Notes: generated by a model from the sequence alone, not told the origin. Numbered from the stretch's first letter, positions 48,901 through 61,061 are shown. The stretch is DNA of 64,000 bases from Lathyrus oleraceus (GCF_024323335.1 NC_066584.1:424910319-424974318); one strand, 5' to 3'. Numbers and translations are program-made.

Positions 48901-49886
48901 TTGCCTTGTGTGCATATTGGTTGTAACACTGTTGACTGTCTGTTTGATTTGCCTGAATGTGAATATTGACTGGTTTAATTTTCTTACAGGTACTTTAGTT
49001 GCTTTAGCTCATTGCTTGAGCTGTGCTTTGCTTGTGGTTGGCATACCACCCAGGTAATCATCCTCTAACTCCATGTAGTCTGGAAGCCCTGTCGTTTCTT
49101 TTGGCAGGCTTTTGGCTGAAGTCCTCCTTAAGAGGCAATGACTGTGTTTGTTTACTTTTGTGCCATGTACTTCAAGTCCTCCTAAGTGAAGAGGCAATTG
49201 GCAGATAGAAGGGATTAGCAATCAATCCCCTGCTAATCATTTGAGTCGTTCATTATGCTCGCACTACGTGCTAAGGTTCTTGAACCTAACCCTAGATGCT
49301 TGTATATAGAGTCAGTCAAGTGGAGTAGGGTCCCTTATTCTGGATCCCCATGTTTTCGTTGATTTGAAGCTCACCCAGGCCCGGGTTAAGAGCTATGAGG
49401 TCCAACCCTCATCACCTTTCATCTGCTCACCATGACGGTCAATGTCAGTGGTTAAGAGCCTCAGATACCCTTCCAGTTGACTTGTTTGTCGAGGTTGATA
49501 TGACCCCTTGACTAAAGCCCGGCTTGTTTGTCGAGGTTGATATGACCCCTTGACTAAAGCCTTACCCTTGATGTTTGAGCCCTCTTGTTGGTGTGTTTAC
49601 TTCATTTTATATGTTTTTGTGTGTTGTGCTTATATCCCCATAGGATTGCTAGACTTTGCATAGTCTCTCGTTTGCATGTCAATTATGGTAGCACGGTTCC
49701 TTCGTCTAGGACTTCCTTTCTTGCGTGAGCAATCCTAAAATACAAACAAACTTGATCTTCTTTTAAGGACACGTTAACTCCTTCTACTACAGGTGAGTAA
49801 GTCTCCAAAGGTCGAGCATCCGGTAGATTGCGTAGTGACGTCGTTCACCTAAAAAACACAAAACAAATAGAAATAGTTTAGCCGAA

Positions 49887-50459
49887 CTACGGTAACTCTG
49901 ATTCTCATGTTCAAATGAGATACGTAGGCACGAGATGCGATGTCTTGTCGAGTTTGACTGACAACTAACTTTGATCCTTGCTAGTTTTCGCCCTTGTTGT
50001 GATCCTTTTCTCTCGCCCTTGTTGCGATCGAGACCTTCCTTTTCTCTTGCCCTAGTTGCAATCGAGACCCTTCTTCTTTTCGTGTGTGTTTGTGGAGTCA
50101 GATGTAAGACCATTGATTGGCTATCTGTTTCCTGTTTCTTTTGAGGAGTTGGATGTAAGACCAGCGATTGGCATTCCGTTTCCTATTTGTGTTTGTTTGT
50201 TCGAAGTCAGATGTAAGACCAGCCATTGGCAGTCTGTTTCCGGTTGTGTGTTTGCTATGACGTCTCAGCGTCTTTGGTTTAGCGTTTTGTTTCGGCGTGC
50301 GTTAGCCGAGCTATGAGTGCTCTGATTCTTCCTCTGATTAGAGAAGATACGTATGCATAGGATGCGATGTCCTAGCGAGCATGTTCCCCATTTCCCTGAA
50401 CTACGTCGACTCTGATGTTTGTGTCTGACAAACTACGTAGGCCCAGGATGCGACTTCCT
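49887..50459 (+). other. Three twin-hairpin modules, element A 3' LTR
   Basis: Collinear with 36096-36668. In module 1 the closing CGTAG is intact. In module 3 the second stem has one mismatch (AGGATG/CTTCCT). Confidence 0.68.
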
Positions 50460-50565
50460 GCCGAGTCCGCTTTCTCCGTCTTTGTTCATCTGTGTTTTAT
50501 TCCAGTGTGTGCATTCTTTGAGCAATTATTTAGAAACCTTTTTTCTATTCTTTTGAGCGTGGATC

Positions 50566-50581
50566 CCGTCGAGTATGACGG
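50566..50581 (+). other. AGTA-loop hairpin, element A 3' LTR
   Basis: CCGTCG/TGACGG around AGTA; the innermost pair is a G-U wobble in sense RNA, so the stem stays closed. Confidence 0.7.
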
Positions 50582-50763
50582 ACGTGAGGGGGTGCTAATA
50601 CCTTCCCCTTGCGTAACCGACTCCCGATCCTTGCAATCTCTGGTCGTAAGACCATTTCCTTTCCAGGTTTACTTCGAGCGTTTCCTTTCCCTCCTTTGGA
50701 ATAAATAACGCACGGTGGCGGCTCTGTGTCTTTTCCCGTCGGTTGTTTTTCGCGTATGCGACA

Positions 50764-50768
50764 GGTTG
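50764..50768. repeat. Target site duplication GGTTG, right copy (element A)
   Basis: Follows the element A 3' LTR and continues into LTR B copy 2 (GGTTATACAGAGGG). Confidence 0.93.
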
Positions 50769-50803
50769 GTTATACAGAGGGAAGGTGTTAGCATCCAAAG
50801 TGT

Positions 50804-50819
50804 CCTAGGTACTCCTAGG
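50804..50819 (-). other. TACT-loop hairpin, LTR B copy 2
   Basis: CCTAGG/CCTAGG around TACT, the same as in LTR B copy 1. Confidence 0.72.
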
Positions 50820-50922
50820 GAGCCCTTTTTTATGTGTGCATATGTGTTTGGTATAAAATATGTTTGAGAAAAAATAGAGTGTGGGGATGACAAAATACTT
50901 CATTTATTATATTTTTGTGTTT

Positions 50923-50984
50923 GACAAGACCTTCGGACTTATGCCTACGTACCAACATAAATATGAGGGATCAAAACCTTGTAG
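50923..50984 (-). other. Twin-hairpin module, LTR B copy 2
   Basis: AAGACC/GGACTT has one mismatch compared with copy 1; second hairpin framed by CTACG...TGTAG with CATA/TATG inside. Confidence 0.6.
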
Positions 50985-53900
50985 TTCGTGATAACAATTT
51001 AAAAATGAATGGATTGTTTTTAATCAAAAGTTAAGTTTGAAAGAGGCACAAAGGGGCCTAAAGAGTTTGAATGAGTGTTAGTTCTTTTTGTCTTTTGAAA
51101 CTTTAAGTCAATATGATTAAATTTATTCACAAGTTTGATTTAAGAAAAGAGTTTAAAAAATCATTGGCATAAGGCCAAAGTTTCTAATTTGCAATAAATT
51201 CTAAGTTTGAAATAACAAGCAAATAAGGTGTTTAAAAAGGAGAGAGAGATTTGAAATTTAAGAAGTGGGAGGAGATTAAGAGACTAATCCTAAGCATAAA
51301 ATTAAAAGTTAAGAGTTGAAAAGTTCTGACCAATGGAATATCAAGAGCAAGGCATCAAATAAAGATGGCCACATCCAAGCAAGCAATTGCACAACTAACA
51401 GTCTTCTTTTGCTTCCTCATGTGTTAGATGACCTCTTCTTGACTTTATTCAGAATAAGACATTAGACACAGGTTCAAAGTAACAGTTGCATCAAGACCAT
51501 GTAGTAGATGAAATCAAATGAATCCCAAAACATGCATCAGATGAAAACTCAGATCTCAATAACTTGATCTCAAAATGTTGGCATTGGCCAAGTCCTTTTG
51601 CATATGGAATATTGTCTAATTCTAAGTCCAAAAAGCTCAAATCAAATCCAACCGTCCACACAAACATTTTTAGGGTTTTTGTTATTTATTAAGTATTTTA
51701 AGGTCCTAAGACCATAAACATAAAGAAGATACACAAACAAGTATATACAATCACAATATATGGCTCAAATGAGCAAAGTGAAAATGACATAAACATAAAC
51801 AAATTAAATGATATGTAAATGACAAATGGAATGGTAAATGACTTGAAATTAAATTGCATAAAGTAAATGACTTGAAAGATAAAAGCAATATTAATACAAG
51901 TTAGTCAAATGTTAATTGATTAAATGTTAGTGGTGTTTTTCTTTTCAATTTATTAAGTCATTGTTTGTAGAACACTCAACCCTCTATTCACAAGCATGGA
52001 TCCTTGAACCAAGACATCTTCCAAAGGAAGGAAAAAAGGCCAAGTTTCCACACAATACCATGAAAGGGGAGAGACTTACAATCCCACTTACTAGAATGTC
52101 ATGCCTTTAGTGTCAAAATTTAGCTCTATGTTAAGCAATCGTAATTGGACTTATGTAAAAGTTACAACTATATGAGACCGGACAATAGAAATTTAGGTGC
52201 TAATGCATGTTAGAGATATGGTATAATGAACCAATCTCCTAAAACATACCACACACAAAAATGAAAACAAGATGAAAGGATAGACCTATCTCATCCATAC
52301 TTGTATTGGTTCATCTAACATAAAGTTATTGAAGAACCAATTAGCCTTAGGATGTTGAGATGTCATTTATCAATGAAAGGGATGTGAAAGAATGGGATTG
52401 AAGATGAAGAGGAAGGAGATATAAGATAAACACAAATTGGTCATGGGAGGAATTTTATCAAATTAAAATCATCCATTCATTTTGGGAGATGAAATGTACA
52501 TTTCATCAATCCCCTAAATCCAATGATTTTAACTTAACAAAAGTTAAATCAACCTTGCCCAAGACCCAAACACATAGTCAAACATCACAAGTCAAAAAAA
52601 TGGCTCCACATAATTTCTATACAATTAATCAATTAAAAATCAAATTTAAAATGAATTAAATTTCAATTTAAATTGGCCGAAACGTAAAACCTCCTCAAAG
52701 AACAAAATAAATAGCCAATAGATTTATCCTAGGTCAATGAAGGTCAAAGGACCTTAGACAAAAAAATTCATGATTTTTGAAAAGTCATAAGTATTTTTAA
52801 ACAATTAAAAATATGCACACAAAAAATTAATTCATGAAAAATGTCAAAATTAATCCAAAAATTAATTTTAATTCAAAAAATGAAATAGGAAAATATTTAA
52901 ATATTTTTGGTGAAAGTCCCATATTTTTTGGATAAAAAATGAAATTTATATGAATTAATCAAAATAAAAGGACTAAATGAAAAATCAGAAAATAAAAAGA
53001 AAATCAAAAAAACGAGGGCCATCTGATCTCCCTCATTAATTAAGGTGACATATAAGATGGCCAGGAGAACGCATTCCACAAATACCTGAGTCAAACGCGC
53101 TGTAGGCTTGGTAATCAAACTGGACGCGTGAGATTAGAACATGAGAACCAGATCAGATGGCCTGGATTGATCCAGCGCACCACCGGAGCCCTAGCTCCGT
53201 TCATCTTCTCAGGTGATATCCACCGGTCTGGTTCAGGCTCAACTCTATGGAAAATGAAAAGTGAATACACTAATTTGAAGGAAAAATGCTCAAGAGCGCG
53301 AATCTGGCCTCAATTTTCTCCAATTCCAAGTATATGAAAAGATACAGAGATTTGAATTTTGAGGATCATGAACTGAGTTGCTTCGATTTGACCTTAAAGC
53401 AACTTAATCTGCTTACCTATATTGATAGGACTTCAGACAACCAAAAAACACAAAGAATGGTGAAGAATTGAGGGAGAATCGAAGAGAAGAAAATTCAGAA
53501 AATTCACCTTCAATGGAGCTTCAGACTGGCACGACCTTGATTCCAATTGTGCTTGGCCTTGCTTCAGATGCTTGTTGGAAGTGATTAGGATCAAGAAAAG
53601 GTCTGGACTCTTGGAGTTTCAATCTCAAAACAGATAGAGATTTGAAACTCGATTTTCAAAGAAAACCTTCAAGATTATCCTTCAATGGTGAGGGTTTGAG
53701 ATTGCAGGTTCAAAGCTTGGGTATGAGGTCCTTTATTCTGAGTAATGAGGGTTGTATTTATGGCCAAGGAGATTCATTTCCACACACTTACAAATTTGGC
53801 AAAAATGAGAAATTCCCTTTGCATGCTTTCATGGGCGTGTGATAGGCCCATCAAGTGATGTAATCAGGTCCAAAAATGAGTGACGATTGAAGCTAGCGGA

Positions 53901-54062
53901 AATATACCCGAACGTATCGCATGCTCGAACATACAACAGAGTCTCCATCGAACTTTGTTTATCCTCAAAGGGATGGGAAAACATCAATAAAACCCGGGGG
54001 AAAGAGATATGTTGGGTAAGGAAGTCGGTTATGCAAGGGGAATGTATTAGCACCCCAAACAT

Positions 54063-54078
54063 CCATGGTACTCCATGG
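54063..54078 (-). other. TACT-loop hairpin, LTR C
   Basis: Perfect CCATGG/CCATGG around TACT, beside GTATTAGCACCCC: the third stem version of this hairpin. Confidence 0.75.
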
Positions 54079-54192
54079 GACCCGTTTTGATTGTTCTCGC
54101 TCGAATAGGTGTGATATCTAAGCTTACTCGCAAAAGGATGGGGAAGGGAAAGAAATAGATAAAGTGCTCGGTGAGGATTAGGGCCATCATGC

Positions 54193-55552
54193 CTACGTAT
54201 CCTCATAGTGCAATGAGGAATTCAGAGCTTCGTAGTTCAAGAAACTAGAGGTGGAAGATGGAAAGAAGTGTGATAAAAGTATGGTCTGAACCAAAGAATA
54301 GTGTTTTGAACTCCAACAAGGGTGAAATATGAACCCAAGAGTAAACAGGTATGAACCAACAAGTGAGGGCCTACAGCGTTGTATCACTGTATTGGAACAA
54401 CCGAAAAAGAGAGGACTTAGGTGTTTGGGTTAAGGGCCAAACAGCTCCTGGTTCTCAAGGAGGTACAAGATGGAGCACAAAGGCATAATGTATTTGTCTA
54501 AAAGAATAAGTGTATCACAACGGAGTGAACGAAGGTAGAATATGAGTGTATCGCTAAGATGAATGGAAGGAAGTGACCAAAGTCACAGAATAGAATATCT
54601 GGTGATAAGTTACTGAATAAGTGTTGTTTGAAACCGAAAGGTGAAAGTGTATTGGAATCCATAAGAGAAAGGAGATTTCTACCATAGAAGGAAATAGCTA
54701 TGACCGCTACAGGGTGTTAGCCAAAAACGAAGGAATTAGATGTTTGGGTTAAGGACCAAACAACTCTAGGTATAAACGCGGACTATTCGTTAGGTGTCCT
54801 AAAAGGGTGTATATGGAATTCCAAAGAAAGTATATTTCGATGTCAAAGAGACAGTATGTCACTGGGTGAACGGTTTATGATCGAGGGTAGGTAGTGAATA
54901 GTGAAATATATGAATGATGCCCTAAGGCGAAGGAGGAATAATTAGAAGTATGTTCGCCAAGGATTCGCATCCTCGTGCCTACGTATTCTCATTGTGCAAT
55001 GAGAAAGTCAGAGCAATCGTAGTTCGGAACTACGAGAATAGAGAGAGAGGCGTTTGTCTAAGCAACAGGGACTAACAAGACAAACACATCTTCAAGAAAG
55101 GATTGTAGTACTGGGATGCAAGGAGTAGTGTATCACTTGCTGGGGAATTAACAATTCGAGATCAAATAAGGATAATATCTTGGATCCAAGGAAAGGGATA
55201 AACTCTTAAGCAAAGAGCAAGGTAGGCATTTACCAATACGTGGACTAGTAGGCCACCACTATAAGGTAAAGCCAAAAAGAAGGATTGAATTAAGTGTTTG
55301 GGGTTGTTTGCCCAAACAACTCTCGATTGAAGAGATGGATTGTCATTAGGACGTCCTAAAAGGATGGACAAGGACGTCCTAAATATGATTGATCTCAAAA
55401 AGATGGTATAGATTGAATGAATGAAGAGTGATTCATTGGATAGAGAAGATGGGTTGATAAATAAGATATAGATAAGATATAGCTCGCGAAGAAACTGGGT
55501 TCTCCTACCTACGTACCCTCATTGTGCAATGAGGAAATTAGAGTTTTCGTAG
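54193..55552 (-). other. Three twin-hairpin modules, LTR C
   Basis: Second hairpins at 54193-54235 (CCTCAT/ATGAGG), 54979-55022 (TTCTCATT/AATGAGAA, loop GTGC) and 55509-55552 (CCTCATT/AATGAGG), each framed by CTACG...CGTAG. First hairpin clear at 54960-54973 (AGGAT/ATCCT), short at about 55490 (AGAA/TTCT), and weak near 54170. Confidence 0.68.
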
Positions 55553-58038
55553 TTCAGCCTACTAGGGCTGAAAATAAGTTGATTGGAGGCAAGAAGAAAT
55601 GGGATGATTAAAATTAAAATGATTGAGAGAGTGGATAGACTTGATAATTATGGATAATAATCACACTAAAATCTATGGGTAAAGGTGGATACTAGAAGCA
55701 ACGAGCCAAACGTCTCGCACCAAAGATATCCAGAATGAGTGTAGGAAAGCTCTAGTCTCATTCCTTCTTTACCACTTAAGGCTCGTGGCATGTAATTCTC
55801 GTCTTAAACTTCAAGGGGAGAGAGAAGAATCTTTGTAGTTGTTTCTTGTAGTGATGATGAAGACCTTATCAATCGTTCGATTCGAATTGCACTAAAGTCT
55901 ATGAATAGAGGTGAATACAATGAGCGCTAGGTCATACGTCCTATACCCAAGGATATTCAGAATGGGGGTAGGAATACTCCAGTCCCACTCCTTCTCCATT
56001 ACTTCAGGCTCGTATCGTATAACTTGATTCATGATTGATAAGTTGTTAAAGTCCTTGATTTGTTGTATTTTGCTTTGTGAAGAGAGAGATCGACTTGTTA
56101 ATCGTATGGTTAGAATTGTTCTAAAGCTTATGAATAGAGGTGAATACAATGAGCGATGGCTCATATGTCCGATACCCAAAGATACTCAGAATGGGGGTAG
56201 GAATACTCCAATCCCACTCCTTCTCTACTGCTTAAGGTTCGTGTCACACTCTTCTAACTTTGATTTAACAAGTGTTGAAGATGCCACCTTTGATGCGCTT
56301 GAATAATCCGCTGCTTGGTATGACTGAGGATGCCTTGATTGAAGATCTTGTCTTGAGGCCTTGAGCTCCACAGCTTGGAAGAAAAGTCTTATTAAGTGAC
56401 CAAGGGTCTTTTGGTCACTCAATTTGGACTGTGGGATTATACAAGTTCAAAGGATTTTACCAATCAAAATAACTTTTGATCAATTTAATCATGGGTTTTA
56501 TTTTGGTTTTAGGGAACTAGTTTGGATCTAATCAAAGTTAGTAATTGTTAGAAATTATCCTAAGGGATCATGCATTAGAAATTGATTGAAAATTCTAAGT
56601 TAGAAGTCCTAAGGGAGCATGTGCAAATTGGTCAAAATATTGATTAAAATTCTATGTTGAGTCCTAAAATTGCAAGGAATTGATTAAGTTCTATGTCACA
56701 TTCTAATCCTAAAGGGATCATGCAATTCTAACACAAAATAACAAAAATAAGCCCATAAGGGAAAAATGGTCATTTACCAAATATGTCAAATTTTATTCAT
56801 GGCCTAAAGTTGATTCTAACCTAAGGTGGAAAATTAACCTAATGTTGAGAAATGTCAAGACCCTAAATTTAATCAAGCCTAATTGTTCCTAATTAGAAAA
56901 TTCTAAATAAAACCCTAATTAAATTTCTATTTAAAAGTCCTAATTAATTCTAAGGAAAATTATAATTAAATCCTAAAATCCATATTTATTAACCTAGTTA
57001 AACTAACAATCTAATTAGCCTATTTGAAATGTAAAACAAAAAGAAAATAAAAGAAAACAAATAAAATGGTGAAAGGGATGTGTAAATGTCAAGTGGGGTG
57101 TGAATTAAATTCAGATCAATTGGCTGCCAGTTGAGCCTACTACTGGATTTTTTGTTCAGCCTAAGAAATCCAAAAACAGGGGGGGTGCACGCAGTGAAAG
57201 CGAAAGTGGGCTCCTTGAGCCCAAACAATGTCTCAACACTCCCAACAGGGGGTGTATTAGTGAAAATGTGTGGTGAACTAGTAACAACGCTAATGGGCCT
57301 GATGAAGCCCATTTCATTTTCCTTTATAAACCGCTGGGGGTGCATGTGAAATGGTAGGGTATGGAAAATAATTTAGTGGGCCTTGAATAAGCTGAGCCCA
57401 AATGCTTCTCCATGTAAACTTGTCCCAGACAACGAATTTGAATTGGTTTACTTGCGCACTCATTCTCTCCCTCAGCCTCACCATCCATCCACCATGAACC
57501 ACCATTGCAGCGGATGTCGTTGGCGACGGTGGTAGCTTAACCTAAATTTCTACCACCATCAGATGCACAAGGATACGTTGGATACGAATAAGATAACGGA
57601 TTTGGTAAACGGTTCTTGGATCGGTCGAATCGAGCCTAAACAATGGAAGAACCCTGGTCTCTCAACGTCAAATTAAATGGCGCATATCCTGAATTAACCT
57701 CTAACACCCTAGGGCTTTCACTCCCTAGCCTCAATGCTACACTCCGGTATGCTCAATGCAAGAAAACGTCACAGAAGAGAAACAGACTTACCGGAGAAGA
57801 CGATCGAAAACTTCAGTAGGTGAGTTCTTGATCTTGTTTTGCACTCTCCTTCCTTTTTTTTCTTCTTCTTCTAAAATTGAGAATGGTGAAACGAGTGATG
57901 GGGTCTAGCTCAAGCGATTCGAAGCTTCAATGGCTTAGGAGATGAGAGCTCTAAGTGAATGGTGAGGGAGAGATTGTTGCAGAGTGAGAGTGAATTTGAG
58001 CAAATGCCAAAAGTGTTGAAATGATGATGATGATTGTG

Positions 58039-58046
58039 TTTAAATA
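58039..58046 (-). promoter_or_regulatory. Candidate TATA box of LTR C
   Basis: TATTTAAA on the minus strand about 3 kb into the LTR, followed by a CTCTCAC-rich stretch. All LTR C hairpin modules lie downstream. Confidence 0.4.
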
Positions 58047-60068
58047 GAGACGAGGTTTGGGAATTTGGCTAGGCTTGGAATGAGGTTAGTGTTCTGGTAG
58101 AAGAGGTTTGGAGTTAGTTGGCCTTGGCTCACTGAGTTTGTGGTTAACTCAGTTAGTTAGGATTAGTTATGTTAGTTGGTTAATGCGTGAATGATCAATT
58201 TGTTTTTATTGACTGGATAATGCATGTTACACTTAAGTGGGATTGGTCCATTGGCTTAAGTGATGACCTGTTGAACAGGTTTTTTCTCCTAGTTGGCTTG
58301 GTTGGTGAATTGGAACTTTGCAATGTTATGTTATTTCACTGTTATGCTCTACAAGCCCAGACATATGCTTGCTTTGATTTCCTTTGCACTCTATTGAATT
58401 GTTATGGCTTGGTTAACCCATGGTATTCAATTGGTTTTGCTGCAGGGTTTGGAGATGGTCTTGGTTCATGTTGATGTAGGACATTTTCCCATGGTTGCTT
58501 GGATGAATGAAAGTGTTGCAGCTGGTTTTGTTGCTGACTTGTAGGGCATTACAGACTTGGTTGATGTGCATCTCATGGTGATGTGGCTGCTGAAAGGTCA
58601 ACACATGTGTATGTGAATGTCCTTATTGTATTACAAACACTTTCCATGATTTTCTTTGAACTGTAATGAACTGTGTGTTATTCAAAATGCTTATTTTTAA
58701 GGTTGAGTTGAAGACCTCACATGGAATTCTATTGGCTTCATTGATGTTGGCTTGTTATTATGTTGCAATTAGGACTGTTAGCTTTGTTAGTATTGATGCA
58801 GTTAGATGTTAGCTCAAAAGCTATTATGGTTTGCTGAAGAGGGTTTTGCTTTCAGGTTCACATTTGGCTTTGCAATTATGTCAAATCTTCTTTCCAGTAG
58901 GTTAACTTGGTATTGATTGGTTGTATTCTGGATCTACAGGGTAATGGTCTGATGTAGCAGGCCTTGCAAAGTGCATGTTGTAGCAGATGGATGTACATCT
59001 CATGGTAGGTTTTTGAATGCTAGTTGATGTACCATGCCTTGTTTGTGTTGTGTGGTATGCTGCTCAAAGCTCAAACTTGGCCAATGTTCTTACACTAATT
59101 TTTGCAGCACATATGATATTTGTGAGTTGCTAGCTTCAATCCTGATCTTGTGTTGTTCTTACCTAGGTTTTGCTTCATGTTTTGCATCATTGAGTTTATC
59201 ATCTATATTGCAGGGCAAGAGTTTGTATACAGTAGCTTGCATCAATGTGATTCTGCAGCTGGTAGGTTTTGGCTTTGGTCATAGGAATACTGCAGTAGAT
59301 TGGTTGGAAGCTTGGTTGATGGTGTAAGGCTCATGTTGCTGTGTTGGCTATTGCAGGATGCAGGACCAATGTATTTCCCATTGCACCTCTCTCCCAAATT
59401 CTTGGATTATAGTCTTGCAACCTTGCAGATTTTATGGCCAATGTAATGGATGTTCAATATGGTGACATACCTTGCAAATCCACTACCTTGGTGTGGTCTC
59501 ATTTGGATTATTGCAGCATGATGTGGTGTTGTACAGGACCAAGGCTTTGATGATGTATGTCTGCTATGATTGTTGCATTTTGGCCATGATTGACATGACT
59601 CTACAGGATGTTCTGACCTATCCTTGTTCTGTAGGTATAGCTTACCAACATTGCCCCTATTTCACCTTAGCATAATTCCATGTGACATGATTGTTAGCTG
59701 CACATTTTGGGTGATTGATATGCTGGCAGTTTGGTATGAGTTGTGGTTCTGCATTTGGTAGGTTGGTTTCATGTTGTAGTGGCTTAGCTCAAACCATTGT
59801 TCCAACTTCAGTCATCATGTCATGACCTTATCAGGTTCATGTTTTGATCTGGCTGCTGCAGTACCATGATGGCAAGGTGTGTCAAGGTGAGTGCAAAACC
59901 ATAATTCATGTGCATTGCTTTGTCAAATTCACCATGTATGTGTCATGTTTATCATGTGATTAGGGTGTATGGTTTTGTGGTGAATCCAGGGCCAATTCAG
60001 CAGGGTAAAGGTTGGTTGTCAAGGAAAGAAATCCAAGTTTGAGAAATTAGGGTTTTAGAATTTTAGGG

Positions 60069-60259
60069 TTGACTTTGGTCAAAGTTGATCAAAAAGTCAA
60101 TCGTTGACCAAAGTCAGCAATTGGTCCAAAACTCATTTTCTTGGCATTTTCTTTTTAAATGGACAATGGATTAATGATTAGGGTGAAATTTAGGGTTTTT
60201 GGAGTTTGGGTTGACTTTGGTCAAAGTTGACCAAAAAGTCAATTGTTGACCAAAGTCAA
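60069..60259. promoter_or_regulatory. Duplicated W-box inverted repeats in LTR C
   Basis: TTGACTTTGGTCAA at 60069-60082 and 60211-60224 is matched by its reverse complement TTGACCAAAGTCAA at 60246-60259 and, with one change, at 60104-60117. The TTGAC[C/T] core is the W-box bound by WRKY factors. The site is upstream of the candidate TATA, so it could act as an enhancer. Confidence 0.6.
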
Positions 60260-61048
60260 CAATTGGTCAAAAAATGTCAAGTTTTGTTTTTTCTTGTGTA
60301 GGATCACATGTAATGGTTTAAAATGACATGAAATGGATTGGAATGATTAGAAATTGGTTTCTCAATTGGTTTATTTATAACTTGAATGTTTGACTTCTGA
60401 AAAGAAAATAACTTGACTGATAATGCATATGAACAAGGCCATGAAATGAGACCATAAGGTTAGGGTTTTATATAACATCCATGAACCAATGGCATGACTA
60501 GCAAGTGGCTTGAAACACAAGAAGTTTGGCTGTTCAGATGACCAGGACCATAGTTGTATCCATAACCATATGAATAACACCATTACTTTGGACCAAGACC
60601 AATGCTCAAAGAAAGGTTAGGCCAAGCATGTTGATATTGTGTGAATATTTAGGGATCTTGGATGCACAATCAAGCCACCAAGTTCATCTGATTCATCATC
60701 TCCTACTTAGGGCTTTGGAGACCAAGATAAAGGCCTGGGGAAGCTCCATGAGATCATGCCTTGAGGAATTAGGGCTTTGAAGGTCCTAGATTGTCGGGTC
60801 ATACCTTTGTTGAATTCAATCCTTCACCACCATCATTCGGGTTTCACATCCCCCATGCTGATGATATGGTTAGACCATGCCTTTGAGCTTTGATATCCAT
60901 ACAAACCCTAGTTGTATAAGCCTATGTTTCTTATGAATCCATGATGAATGATGCATGTGGATGAATTATGAATGTATGCAAGTGATCTCCTGATCAAGTG
61001 ATTGGATGAATAAGTAAGAAAGGGGAGGGGAAATTTTGGGGTATAACA

Positions 61049-61061
61049 GCTGCCCCTATTT
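61049..61061 (-). other. Polypurine tract of element C
   Basis: AATAGGGGCAGC on the minus strand immediately before the LTR, nearly identical to that of element A. Confidence 0.85.

Larger units (their letters stand above)
32214..50763 (+). mobile_element. Complete but non-autonomous Ogre element A, 18.55 kb
   Basis: LTRs of 4760 and 4784 bp, a tRNA-Arg-type primer site, a polypurine tract and a 5-bp duplication are all present. The 9-kb internal region has gag and pol remnants, but lacks ORF1, the gag capsid core, the protease and the integrase core. Its 4.1-kb 3' UTR is a set of tandem arrays. LTRs differ visibly (a few percent by eye), so the insertion is much older than the Tekay-like one. 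Proteins for its last move must have come from another Ogre copy, unless the deletions came later. Confidence 0.92.
45980..50763 (+). repeat. 3' LTR of element A
   Basis: 4784 bp, collinear with the 5' LTR and with the same ends; a few percent diverged by eye, with small indels. Confidence 0.92.
32035..53880 (-). mobile_element. LTR B copy 2, split by element A and cut by element C
   Basis: Bases 32035-32213 and 50769-53880 together match 21211 to about 24508 of LTR B copy 1 (about 3.29 kb against 3.30 kb). The 3' end of the LTR (left) meets LINE sequence and not an internal region, so this is either a solo LTR or the 3' LTR of an element lying further right. The remaining 1.4 kb should lie beyond element C, outside the window. 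Confidence 0.82.
53881..61048 (-). repeat. 3' LTR of element C, 7.17 kb
   Basis: On the minus strand from TGTTATACCCCAAAATTTCC (61048) to GCTTCAATCGTCA (53881). Its 5' end resembles the other Ogre LTRs (TGTNNNACCYCAAA) and its 3' part carries the same TTAGCACC block. It is longer than usual Ogre LTRs and may contain an unrecognised insert. Short ORFs within it (58187-58474, 59034-59327 and others) show no domain. Confidence 0.78.

Noticed and set aside
32035..53880. LTR B copy 2 as 5' LTR of element B
   Set aside because: Element B already has its 5' LTR at 21211-25902, and copy 2 is bordered by LINE sequence with no primer site or leader.
57400..57560. Possible host gene start near the ATG in an LTR C stretch
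   Set aside because: Short frames only, within a continuous LTR; similar ATGAAGAAGACGGTGG-like text in LTR A is also non-coding.
58187..59327. Cys/Leu-rich ORFs suggesting membrane proteins
   Set aside because: T-rich LTR C sequence yields such peptides by chance; there is no start context, domain or second copy.
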